A stretch of DNA of 64,000 bases from Planococcus citri. Lineage: Eukaryota; Arthropoda; Insecta; Hemiptera; Pseudococcidae. The notes beneath the pieces are model-generated. The model was given only the letters and a program-made list of their open reading frames with translations, made no database searches and had not been told where the DNA came from. Positions 24,824-34,620 of this stretch are shown piece after piece. Each line of letters starts with the position of its first letter. Position 1 is the first letter of the stretch. Where the stretch lies: positions 33,390,836 through 33,454,835 of the forward strand of contig NC_088681.1 of assembly GCF_950023065.1 (NCBI RefSeq), in the 5' to 3' direction. The translations under genes and the position numbers were made by a program.

Positions 24824-25760
24824 GAGGAGAAGGTACAATTATGGACCCAGGTACAAATATGGACCCCCCATGGTTTAGTGTACAACCACTAGCGCTACGG
24901 TCATGCTGGGTACTAAAAATTATACTAGTGGTATAGTATCGATGATCCATGTACTTATTTCGGATCCATGCAAACTTGGGTGTCTCTCATCAGCAATTGT
25001 TTTTTTTTGCGCATTATTTTCTTGCCAATGGAAAATTTTACAAGTTTTTCATTCAGGAATTCATCAACTTCAAATGAAGTTTGGAAAAAAAATTATTAGC
25101 GAAGTAAGTAGCTTGTAATGTGTACTTTCAAAATATACTTTCATATTTGTATATACTTCAACTGATTTTCATAATTTTTTTCATTTTTCATAAACTGAGC
25201 CGATTTTTTGCATGGGTATAAATATGGACCCCTAAATTTTTTTACCTAATTCTGATTCAATATTTTTTAGAATGTCGAGAAAAGTGTTATTAACAAAGAA
25301 GACAAGTCCAAAGTGTCGAAAATGGAACCATGATTTTTTCATTTTTCATAAAATTGGCCAATTTTTTGCATGGGTATAAATATGGACCCCTAAATTTTTT
25401 TTCATCTAATTTTGATTCAATGGTTTTTAGAATACCGAGAAAAGTGTTATTAATAAAGAAGACAAGTCCAAAGCATCAAAAAACATCTTTAAATAAATTT
25501 TTGTTCAATTTTCTGAAATTTTTATTCATTTTTTGAGGGGGGTCCATATTTGTACCCGAGTCCATATTTGTACCATTTTATGTCACTTTTCTAAATTTCA
25601 AATTTCTCCGTGAGTTTTCAACAAAAAAAATAAATTTTTTTACACAATATACTAGAGTCTTTGGCCTTTCGAATGGTATACTCGAAAAAAAATTTTGATA
25701 ATTTTTTCTACCCTTTAAAGCCAAAAAGCTAGAGGGGGTCCATATTTGTACCTTCTCCTC
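24824..25760. mobile_element. 937-bp non-autonomous DNA element with TIRs and TA target duplication
   Basis: The left end GAGGAGAAGGTACAATTATG (from 24824) is mirrored at the right end by CATATTTGTACCTTCTCCTC (to 25760), and TA flanks both sides (24822-24823 and 25761-25762). A second pair of inverted blocks of about 38 bp lies at 24832-24869 and 25537-25574. The 17-bp word GGTACAAATATGGACCC, or a close variant, occurs four times forward in the left part and three times reversed in the right part. No transposase is encoded. The TA duplication suggests a Tc1/mariner-type mobiliser, by inference. Confidence 0.85.
25181..25490. repeat. 158-bp tandem duplication inside the 937-bp element
   Basis: Two copies (25181-25338 and from 25339) share TCATTTTTCATAAA, TTTTTTGCATGGGTATAAAT, ATGGACCCCTAAATTTTTTT and GAGAAAAGTGTTATTAA in order, with an offset of exactly 158 bases. 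The second copy has a slightly longer T tract. Confidence 0.9.
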
Positions 25761-25762
25761 TA

Positions 25763-26270
25763 ATTGTTAAATTTTGCTAACTGTTGAAAAGATTATCTTG
25801 TCTACAGAAACATGATTTTTTTGAAAAAGCGGTCTCACCGTTACTTTTCTTTCCAAATTTTCTTTCGAAAATATTGAGTCTAAAAAAACTGTAAATTTTG
25901 ACATAGGTAATTTTTTAAATAAAAAACGTATTTCCACAATTAAACAAAAATCATCTGTGCTTTTTTAAATAAAAAACCTGTTCTTAGGTATCTGAAATTG
26001 AAAAAAAAAATGTCCTATCATTATGATACACAAAACAAGATGAATTGACATACAATTTTCAAAAAATAAAAAAGTTACCAAATAAGATTGGGCAAATATT
26101 TTGACATCATCTTTTTTTTTATTATTATTTTTTGGTGGCTCACCATAGTAACACACCTTGTTTTATTTTCAATCGTTAACCATGGATCATCGCCTGTCAT
26201 CTATTTTACAACTTAACTTATATCTAAAATTTTAACAAAAATAACAATCCACTTCTGTTTGGTGGTTAGC
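25763..26270. other. AT-rich non-coding DNA between two mobile relics
   Basis: Nothing coding is recognisable. The 26090-26160 part is an A/T-rich run. The word TGTTACTATGGTGAGCCACC on the - strand at 26133-26154 lies downstream of the coding relic and could belong to it. Confidence 0.4.
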
Positions 26271-26762
26271 TCAGTTTCCTCTCCGTCCACTTTGCTGCTT
26301 GGATCCGCTTTGATGGTGATGGTTTTGACTGGTTTGGTGGTTGACTGGTTCGGTAGTTGACTGGTCGGTAGTTGACTGTTTCAGTAGATCTGCAAGCTCA
26401 GCTTCCTCTTCATCCGCTTCACTGCTAGGTTCTTCAATGGTGTGTTGATTGGCAAGTCAGGGTAACATGCCTAGCCCACCCACCTATAGACACTATGTGT
26501 CCTTAATAGGCCAGATCTCACTACTAGCTAGCTCCTGCTGCGTTTGGATACTTGATCATGCAGCATCGCTTTCTCATTGCTGGTGTGTCTTCACAGTTAA
26601 TGCTTCACTGGCGAAGACTGAAAATGGTCTGCTTCCCTATCTGAGCAGTTTGGGCAGTTTGCAGGGCCATTCAACCAACATCAGGGCCTGCATGAGCCGG
26701 TCTTGAGCTTCGTTATGTCTGGGACAGCTTCATACAATGAACAAAACTTTAGAGGTGTTTTG
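26271..26762 (-). pseudogene. Retroelement-like coding relic with seven in-frame stops
   Basis: A single - strand frame can be followed for about 160 codons from near 26762 to the TGA at 26271-26273 without any frameshift, but it is cut by seven earlier TGA or TAG codons. The upstream part reads SCPRHNEAQDRLMQALM and PCKLPKLLR, which resembles the region after the zinc knuckle of LINE ORF2 proteins (cysteine-proline followed by a helix with RL). The downstream part is an acidic run EEPSSEADEEEAELADLLKQ and a Gln/Asn/His-rich tail. Base composition is clearly richer in GC than the flanks. The reading frame is seen; membership in a LINE is a weak inference, and another transposon protein is possible. 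Confidence 0.5.
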
Positions 26763-27220
26763 AGGGAGGGGAAGGGTATTGAATGAAAATTTGCCGACTG
26801 ATATGGTGTGGGAGGTATACTTACCAACGTTGTTGATTTACATTATACTTACTTATAAAAATTTATGAGAGAAGTTCATTTTTTGGATTTTAAAATTTTA
26901 GAATTTTGAATGTTTTTATGAAGTTGAATTTTGAAAAAGAGAAGAAAACAGGAATTGAAAAAATCCCTTCTTTTGCAGGACCCTTCAGAAAATGCAGGCC
27001 CGACTGGGGCAAACTACCCCTTTGCCTTCCTCTAGACAACCCTGTAGGCACTTATGTAATTGTAGTCCCCTTTAAAATTTAATTTTTTGATATTGGTGGG
27101 TTTCAATGAATGAAACTTTTGTGAATGAATAAATTGAAATTCAAGAAATATGTACTTACTTACTTACAATGTTTTTTTCATTCGTTAGGCGATTTTCTTA
27201 GATTTTTTTGATTCTGATTA
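26763..27220. other. AT-rich non-coding DNA
   Basis: No gene or clear repeat. A short CTTA-type run lies near 27152-27167. Confidence 0.5.
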
Positions 27221-27376
27221 AGGTGCACCGGGGCAAGTCAGAATGATTTTTCGCAATTTCAACTTTGACCAGCTGTTACTCCCCTTCTAATGAACCAATA
27301 TGGATCAAATTTATTATGTAGGTTCCCATAAGGGTTCTTAACCTATGGTAAAAATTTGAGCGCGATTGACACTGTA

Positions 27377-27629
27377 CACGGAAAAAAAAAGTATGGATAA
27401 TTTTTACCATTTCATACAGTAACCGGATCCCATTCAAAAAAATTGTGATTTTTACTATGAGAATAGTAAATTTTACTATGAGATTAGTAAATTTTACTAT
27501 GAGAGTAATAAATTTTTACCTAATTCTAGATAAAATGTATTTTTTGGCTGAGTAAAAATCACTATTATTTTTGAATGGGATCCGGTTACTATACTGAAAT
27601 AGTAATTTGTATTAATTTTTTTTTCCGTG
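27377..27629. mobile_element. 253-bp foldback MITE nested in the 858-bp element
   Basis: The ends CACGGAAAAAAAAA and TTTTTTTTTCCGTG are inverted repeats flanked by TA on each side (27375-27376, 27630-27631). The inverted match continues inward to CAGTAACCGGATCCCATTCA on the left and TGAATGGGATCCGGTTACT on the right, so most of the element can fold on itself. The central part has three tandem copies of an ATGAGAxTAGTAAATTTTACT unit of about 21 bp. Because it interrupts the 858-bp element, it inserted later. Confidence 0.85.
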
Positions 27630-27721
27630 TAGCTTTCGCTCAGTGGAATAAAATATAAACTGTCCTGACTTACCCCAATTGGGGGAAGTCAGAACATAAA
27701 CTTTGCAGAGGCGTAGATCAC

Positions 27722-27822
27722 AAACCGAGCGTCCTAGAAAAATTGCACAGTAACAAAATTGTAGAGAATTTAATTCTCTTTGAGATCACTCTCATCAGAT
27801 TTTCACTAGGACGCACGGTTTG
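27722..27822. repeat. Inverted CGTCCTAG/CTAGGACG hairpin
   Basis: AAACCGAGCGTCCTAG near 27722 is complementary, with two mismatches, to CTAGGACGCACGGTTT near 27807. Between them lies TTGTAGAGAATTTAATTCTC. Related GTAGGACGC and TTCTCTACAATTTTG words occur at 38740-39060. Confidence 0.6.
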
Positions 27823-28420
27823 TCCGCTATATGCGAAAAACTAAGAAATAGAAAGTCTGTATTTTAGACCAAATTCAAAATAAGTTCAAAATAACAACAA
27901 AATACAATTGAACCAAAGACATCTAAAATGAAACTGAATCGCGAAAATTTTTATGCCGTGATGAAGTAGGGGTAGTACCCTCAAGTCACCTTTAGTGGCA
28001 CTTCGCCAGATATAAACCTCTAGGCGCTAGAGCAAGTTTTCTAACTTACCCCGAATTCCAACTTCCCCCGGTGCACCTTACATATTTTTAATTTTTTCAT
28101 CAGTTTACAAAACTCAACAAGAACAGCACCGAAAGTCAATCGAAATTATACAATCTTGAGAACCCTCTAGCCAAGTCCTCTGGACCAATGATTGTTATTC
28201 ATTTACAATTTGGATCACAATTCACTTGATCGTTCAATGTTTGAAAAACAAAATTTTACAAAATCTTATAGGATGGAGAAAACAGTTGATTTTTTTTACA
28301 GTTCATTCAAAGTTAGAGGGGTCATAACACTTTTTGTGAAAGTATTATCAACAACCTTTTTATCAATCGATTATTTGCAATTTTTTTTTTAATTCTGAAA
28401 GTTCACATTTCACAAAAATA

Positions 28421-28534
28421 AAACCTCAGATAAACAGATGGTTTGTTTGAGTTTTATGCGTGTTGAATGGAGCTAAAAAACCTCAGATAAACAGGTGGTT
28501 TGTTTGAGTTTTATGCGTGTTGAATGGAGCTAAG
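28421..28534. repeat. 57-bp perfect-looking tandem duplication
   Basis: Two adjacent 57-base copies start with AAACCTCAGATAAACAG and run through TGTTGAATGGAGCTAA. I find a single substitution between them (GATGG against GGTGG), so the duplication is recent. Confidence 0.95.
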
Positions 28535-29940
28535 AGTCAGCAACCAGAATTCACACATTTTTTTTATCATGCTCTGGATGCGTAGAATACTTATCAATTC
28601 TACAATTCTGGGATAACATTGATAGACACAATTTTCTTAAAATTTCGAAGTTCTTTTCTGTGTATTACCTAAAATTTTCATTTATTTTTTTTCAAATTTT
28701 GGAGTCTTGTAGTACTTGAACTGTGTATATTGTCTAAAAAATTCATTTTTTAAAATTCTTATATTGCTTAAAAATTCAAGTTTCTCAAAGTTTTGAATTT
28801 ATTTTCTGTAAAAATAAATAAATATTCGATTTTTACATGAAAATATTATGATTTTTCAGCTGTAGTACCAACTGTAAATCTCTGTCAATGTCACCCCATC
28901 GTTCAAATCATGTTATGTGAAGATTATCAGCACTTCAGAATCAGAACACTTAATTTCAACTCCATCAAAGTTACCCTATTTTTAATTTTTTTTTACAAAT
29001 CAAAAAATTCGCACGTTTCATCAAGTTATGCTTCAGACTTCGTTCTTCCGTCAAAATGTAGAGAAAATATGGGGATTTCAGAAAAAAAAATTGAGAAATC
29101 AAATTCGAATTTCAGTCGTTGAAACATCTAAAAAAAATGAAAAAAAAAAACAACGATTATCCTATCAATGCTACCGCCGTTTATTGGTAGGTACATATAT
29201 GTTCTGAACATTGAAAATCTAGGTATCAATTTTTTCCAAGTCTTTTAGAAGTCCAATTACAAAATGTCAGAAATGATTTGTTTTTCAAATAAGTATTTTT
29301 AAAAGTCCGGCATAATAGATATCAAGAAATTATGAGAATAAAAAAATCAATTTTACATAACAGGGAGACATTCTTTATTTTACCTCCCTTGAAGTGTAAC
29401 ATACTATTTTCCAAGTTTCCAAAATCTGACATAGGTAATACATAATGAATAATTCAACTTTTTTTCCAGGTTTTCAAAAGTCAACATCTCGCGGATCAGC
29501 GTCTCAAAAATTTTAAACAGACGGGCGGCACAGAAAACATATTCATGTCAAAATTCAGTGGGTAAAGTATAAAATGTATATTTTTTTTAATGGTTACAGT
29601 AAATTAAGGGTTTTTGAAGGCAGCTTGCTTGTGGAATTTTGGTGAATTTTTGAAAGTACCGGAAATATTCCAAAAATGAGATGTCGACATAAAAGTCTTT
29701 TAAAAATTAAAAAAATCAGTTTGTAGACAATGAAGCCACTTCCCTTCCTTCAGTTCCCTCAGAAATGGATTTTGATCATTTTCAGCTTGATTTAAAAGAA
29801 AGATTGTAATCAACTTCCATTTTGCTGAAGGCTTCATACCGTTCGTAAGGTTATAAAATTGTAGGATTGGGAGTGAGATTTTTTGGGCATTTGTATGCTC
29901 CCATAAAACACATGAATTGGATTAGGAGAGCAGCTCAATA
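28535..29940. other. AT-rich non-coding DNA with family B words at 29220-29520
   Basis: No gene recognised. From 29220 to 29520 the family B words TTTTTTCCAAGT, AAATGTCAGAAAT, TTTTTAAAAGTCCGGCAT and CAGGTTTTCAAAAGTC appear in the usual order. The remainder is T-rich and unremarkable. Confidence 0.5.
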
Positions 29941-30405
29941 ATGGTCCTACAAAGTGGTTTAGAGATGTGGTCCTGGAAGATTAAATTTTTTCATGACAAT
30001 TGCCCAATTGGCATGCCTTAGTAGAATGCTGGTGTTGATGAAATACTATTTGTCAGGCGCGGTTTCCAGGACTACTTTGCAGGGCCACGTTGGAGGATTA
30101 CTTTTAAGTCCCACATTGTATAGGATCACTTTATTGGACCCTAAGTTGGACCACTCTGTAGGATCTACTATTGAAGTATTCTTGAAATCTATTATCTGTA
30201 ATGTTATAGGTAAACATTTTTCAGGTCTACCTCTTAGGATTGTTATGCAGAAGCACTTTGTAAGACAACTCTGCAGAACTACATTACGAGACAACTTTTA
30301 GGACCTTTCTGCAAAACCACTTTGCACAACGAGGGTTGTAAATCCTTCCAGAGCCACTTTTTTGGTACCAGTTTGATGCACTATTGTAGGACCATCTTGC
30401 AAAAC
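29941..30405. repeat. Degenerate ~13-bp minisatellite, GGACCACTTTGTA unit
   Basis: Tandem, strongly diverged units of about 13-15 bases, such as GGACTACTTTGCA, GGGCCACGTTGGA, GGATCACTTTATT and GGACCACTCTGTA. A gap of about 70 bases (30170-30240) interrupts the array. At 29942-29958 one unit is inverted (GGTCCTACAAAGTGGT). Opposing frames of 102 and 82 codons across it are consequences of the repeat. Confidence 0.75.
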
Positions 30406-32599
30406 TGCTGGATTAGTAAAATAACCACAAACATTTTCGTCTTAATGTTTCGAGAGATTGACGGGTAGGGGCACTGCCTAATGGCGGACGCCTTCTCAAG
30501 CAATTCTGACGCGTTGGTGTGAAATCAACTTCCGCTAGAAGCCCTAATTTGGTTGGAAAATGGTCACCGTTGATTTAGGGGGTGGAGGGGGTGAAATTTT
30601 CACTGTGTAGTAAAACTTTTCTGTTCACTTTGGTCTTCTGCACCATTTCAGTAAAAATAGCGACGAAGCCGGCAACCAAGACCGCAGGTAAAACGATCTA
30701 TACCGGTGATTTAGCTTATCTGAGGTACGAGTGGTGCTTTTTTACTCGTATTTTAAAATTGTTCGAGCGTTGCCTGATTCGTATCCCGTTTACTATATCG
30801 AATACTTATGTGTATGAAGGAAATCTGTCGCACGTAGAGAGGTTCTATCTTACCTTACCTATACGTGTATACGTAAGCGTATATGTAATATGTATAGACT
30901 ACCCCCGTATCGAATTTAAAAACCACTTTTATATTTCTGCTGTGTACCTATATCGTGGTACTCGATTTGCACGCGGCTATGCGCCGTCTTCTTTTAGCAT
31001 TTTAAAATCACCGCCGATATTTGAGAAGCTTTAAAAAGCAAATGTGCACGCCGAACATCGTCGTGAAAATATTTCATGCTCTGGAAATGTAATTCCTTTC
31101 GCATTTGAAACTTCGACTACCTTGAACACGCATCACACGCCGTATATGCAGACGCTATTCAAGGGAACGCGCGTGAAGAAGAAGCCTGCGCAATTGAACC
31201 AAAGTTAAGGTAGGTCGAAAACACCAGAACTGGTTTTCGGCTTATTACAAACCGCATTTTTGATTTAATAATACCTTTTATATATGTATATATAGAAGTT
31301 TTATTTATGCGCACACAAACACACGCATCGACACATCGGTATTCTCTCTATCTCTTCTCATTCTCTATAGGCTACAATCTCAAAGAGCTATACCTATATA
31401 GATATTTTTTTATTCGTTATTTTTATATATGTCGGTTAAGATGGCGTGAAATTATCTCTGCCGACTTCTCTCGAGATTAATGTTATGCGTGTGTTTCGTT
31501 TTCCTCATTTTTTTATCCTTTTTTTTCTTTTTCTGCTTTTTTTTTCTTTTACTTTACTCTGTTTTTTTCAGCTCTTTTATGGGTCTTTTGTTATTTTGTT
31601 ATTTTTTTCCCTTGCCGTTTCTTTCAAACCGCTGCCTTTCTTTTGTTCGTTTGAAAAAACAATTCTATGAAATCGGATTTACTCGAATTAATTGAATAAG
31701 TTTTTTAAATAAAAGTACTCGCGCGCGTAGATTAGAAAGGCGCGAGTAATTTTATAAGGTCTTGAGCTTAATTACGTGTTATGCAACAAACAAGTTCTTT
31801 TTTTCGCCAAGATAAATTTAAGGCTGTTTCAATATATGCAACTCTACGTTTATATGCGTTTTATTCAGATGTCAATATAACCCACATTTGATTCGCAAAC
31901 ATTTTTACCCGAGTCGTGTACACTTACTACACAAATAATGAGGTTGAAAACAAGCCGCACAAAGAAGATTTCCGTCTAAATTAATTGGTACCATTTGAAT
32001 TGGTAAATGTGCAGCTTAATTAAAAAATTAGTAGGCTGTTTCGTTTTTTTTTGCTTTTTCTTTTTTTCTTTTTTTTTTCAAGGAAACCGGTTTTGATTAC
32101 ATGTGTTATTACCGCACATTAATACTTTTAAATGTTTTGAGCATCGTTAATGTGTAGGTACGCGGCAACCATGTTTTTCGATCCATTGCAAATGAAAGTC
32201 TCTCTCGGATGTTTTTAACTATTGCAGAAAACGTGTTATCAAGCTTATGGGTCTATTAGAGATCACTCATCGATTAATCAGTCCGATATAGGTAGAAGTT
32301 TGTGAAATCATATTATCGAGGATGTGTAAATTCAACTCGTCTTAATTAAGTCTGTGTACTCTGTGAGTCGAATTGTAGGTAACGAAATTTCCTGTAAGTG
32401 CATCTGGCTTGGTTATAGATGAGGCGCATTTAATGCAGTTTATTCACGTGTTTTTGTAAACATTGCGATTTTTTTTTCTAATGGGCGGAAATGAACGATT
32501 TTTATGAAAATTTCAAGCACCCGCAGCTCATAACACAGTAAACCTTTGGGAAGTATTCCAACATTTTTGTACTTGACAAAGAGACATAGGTATGGAAAG
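30406..32599. other. Mostly unique DNA; holds a candidate 36-nt microexon
   Basis: This stretch is less repetitive and richer in CpG from 30470 to 31210. A candidate microexon lies at 30652-30687, and ATGGCGGACGCCTTC at 30481 opens a 13-codon frame. A second exon-like patch ends at a GTAGGT donor at about 31209. A run of pyrimidines covers 31500-31620. The 150-codon frame at 30582-31034 has no ATG and no domain. None of this proves a gene. Confidence 0.4.
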
Positions 32600-33030
32600 A
32601 TCATTCAAGAATATACCACAAAGTTGAATTTCAAGTGATGAATTTCGTTATGTTTGACCTCCCGAATAAATTGGTAGTGGATTCGAATTATTCTGGAGCT
32701 TTCAACAAATTTTTGGATTTTGGAGCGATTTAGAAAATTGCTATCTACTCGTATGTATAGGTGTAAGAAAGAATCTAAATGTCTTAGCACTTTTTTCCCC
32801 TTCAAAATCAGTTTTTCTGGTTGAAATTCATATTTTTAAATGTACCCAAATAAATTGTCCCTTTTCGAAATCGAAAATATTTAAAATTTGTGCCAAAATC
32901 AATTGAGGCCTGGAGGTTGGGTGGGGGGTGTTACAAGGACAATATTTGAAATCGCCAATAATCGTTCCTGGAGGTAGAAAATAGGTTGAGTTGAGATCAA
33001 ATTCAAGCTTTCTATCTCGATTTCGTCAAA
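32600..33030. repeat. Family A copies in opposite orientations
   Basis: A - strand copy at about 32600-32730 keeps GAAAGCTCCAGAATAATTCG and CGGGAGGTCAAA. A + copy at about 32890-33030 keeps GGAGGTAGAAAATAGG, ATCAAATTCAAGCTTTCTAT and TCAAATTTTGATTTTTT. Confidence 0.5.
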
Positions 33031-34239
33031 TTTTGATTTTTTTTCAGGACCTTAATGAATTGTTGAAAGTTCGCTGAATGTCAAAAAATTAAATTCAGTG
33101 CTGAAAATTCGGTTTTGATGGGTTTTGATGGTGTACTTCTGGATGCTCATGCTCTTTCAATTTTTCTTTGTTGTCAAGTTCAAGAAATTTTTTGAGATTC
33201 TTTCCGCAGCTTTTTCAACTCAATTTTTTTTTTGTCAATTCTTGTGGTGTAGACTTTTTCAAGTTTTCTGTTCGAAAATAAAATCTTCTAATTTCATTTA
33301 ACCTTTGAAAAGAAGTTTTTAAAAATTTTAAACTTTGATTCAAAGTATCTATCATTTTTTCTATCAAATTAAATTCTCTTACTTGATAAAAACTTTTGAT
33401 ATCTATGTAAGTACATAGATGAAATTCTCTCAAAAATTTTCTATTCAATTTTTTGTTTTGTTTTTCTGACTCAGATTAAAATGTTTTGGCATTTTTTTGT
33501 TTTTTTTTAAATACCTACTTGAATCAAATGGAATTTTTTTAACTTTTCTTTTGCACAGAAAAAAGTTGATTCAAATGTCCAAACATGAAATTATTAAATT
33601 TTTACAATTTTTTTGTCTTTTTGAGAATTTCTCACAGCTTGAAATAATATCTTCAAAATTCTTTCTGAGTAAATTGATCGCTCCCCCTTTTCCAACCAGA
33701 TGTATTTTCTGAAATTTTCACTCGTCAAAACGTAACTTTTCTGGCTATTCGTGTACGGAAAATTGTGTTTTTTGCTTTTTTTCAACAAAAAAATAAAATT
33801 TTTCAAATGTTTTATCTCATCACTTTTTTGCATTGAATTTTAATTTTTTTTACCTGGTCAAAAATGAAAAAATTTTAAATGTCCACAAGACCTATTTTTT
33901 TCAGACAAAACTTTGTTTAAGTAGTCAAAACTTTCAAGAAAGCCTTGCTGCATTTGTTGCAAGAAATCTTTTTTTTTGTCAAAGTTGTAAGAAAATAACC
34001 ACTTTTTTAAAGTTTAAATTTCAAAAAAAAATTTTCATCAAAATTGAAGGGAAAGACTAGTTTTTTGCGATTTCCTGGAAGTTTTGTTTTATTTCTAAAA
34101 CTGAAAGAAATGCTTAATTACCGACGTTTGGAAATTAAGTTTTTTGGCAAGAAAAAAAATAGGCGTAAAGTCTCCTCCCCCAGGAAAGTTTTAAATCATG
34201 GATAAAGGTACGTTTTTTGCTCAAGTTAATTCAGTGTTT
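33031..34239. other. T-rich degenerate repeat DNA, no gene
   Basis: Very T-rich on the + strand. Loosely repeated words such as TTTTTTGTCAAAGTTG and CAAAACTTTCAAGAAA resemble the D array at 55000-55690. Frames here lack domains. Confidence 0.4.
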
Positions 34240-34620
34240 AGAATTCCAAATCAAAAAAAAAGTCTGACAAAACATCAGAAAGTAATTTTTGAGAGTTTAA
34301 TTGGTATAAGTAATTCGATGTCAGAAAACCAACAAGTTTTGGAAAATCTGACATGATGTCAGAAAGGCAACAGGTTTTTTTCCGTCTTCAAAAGTCAACT
34401 TCTCGACCCTTAAAAAGTCGATCGATTTTCTCCCCAAGAATGTTATAGAATTTCAGCAATATAATATTACTTCAGTTTTTCAAGTCAACATCACAAACGA
34501 CTCAAAAAGTCGGTAGATTTTTTTTCAAGTTTTTAAAAGTCTGGCATAGTGTCAGAAAGTTAAGTGACATTTTTTCCAAGTTTTCAAAAGCCAGTGAGAC
34601 GCAAACTCCGGAAAGATCCA
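34240..34620 (+). repeat. Family B repeats, best-preserved block
   Basis: Contains successive TCTGACA, GATGTCAGAAA, TTTTTTCAAGTTTTTAAAAG and TTTTCAAAAGTCAAC words. At 34347-34363 TCTGACAT and ATGTCAGA face each other around one base, forming a near-palindrome. Units are roughly 50-70 bases long. Confidence 0.6.

Larger units (their letters stand above)
27221..28078. mobile_element. 858-bp non-autonomous DNA element with TIRs and TA target duplication
   Basis: The left end AGGTGCACCGGGGCAAGT is mirrored on the right by ACTTCCCCCGGTGCACCT, with TA on each side (27219-27220 and 28079-28080). The subterminal word GGGG(C/G)AAGTCAGAA recurs inverted and direct near 27661-27694 as CTGACTTACCCC and GGGGGAAGTCAG, and again near 28042-28068. 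A 253-bp younger element is inserted at 27377-27629. No transposase frame is present, so the element needs a helper. Tc1/mariner-type mobilisation is inferred from the TA duplication. Confidence 0.85.

Noticed and set aside
30582..31034. 150-codon + frame, longest in the window
   Set aside because: It begins at GTG, contains no ATG at all, has no family signature and spans the candidate microexon with both splice sites inside.
31440..31695. Overlapping hydrophobic + frames
   Set aside because: They derive from a pyrimidine-rich T/C tract translated as Phe and Leu.
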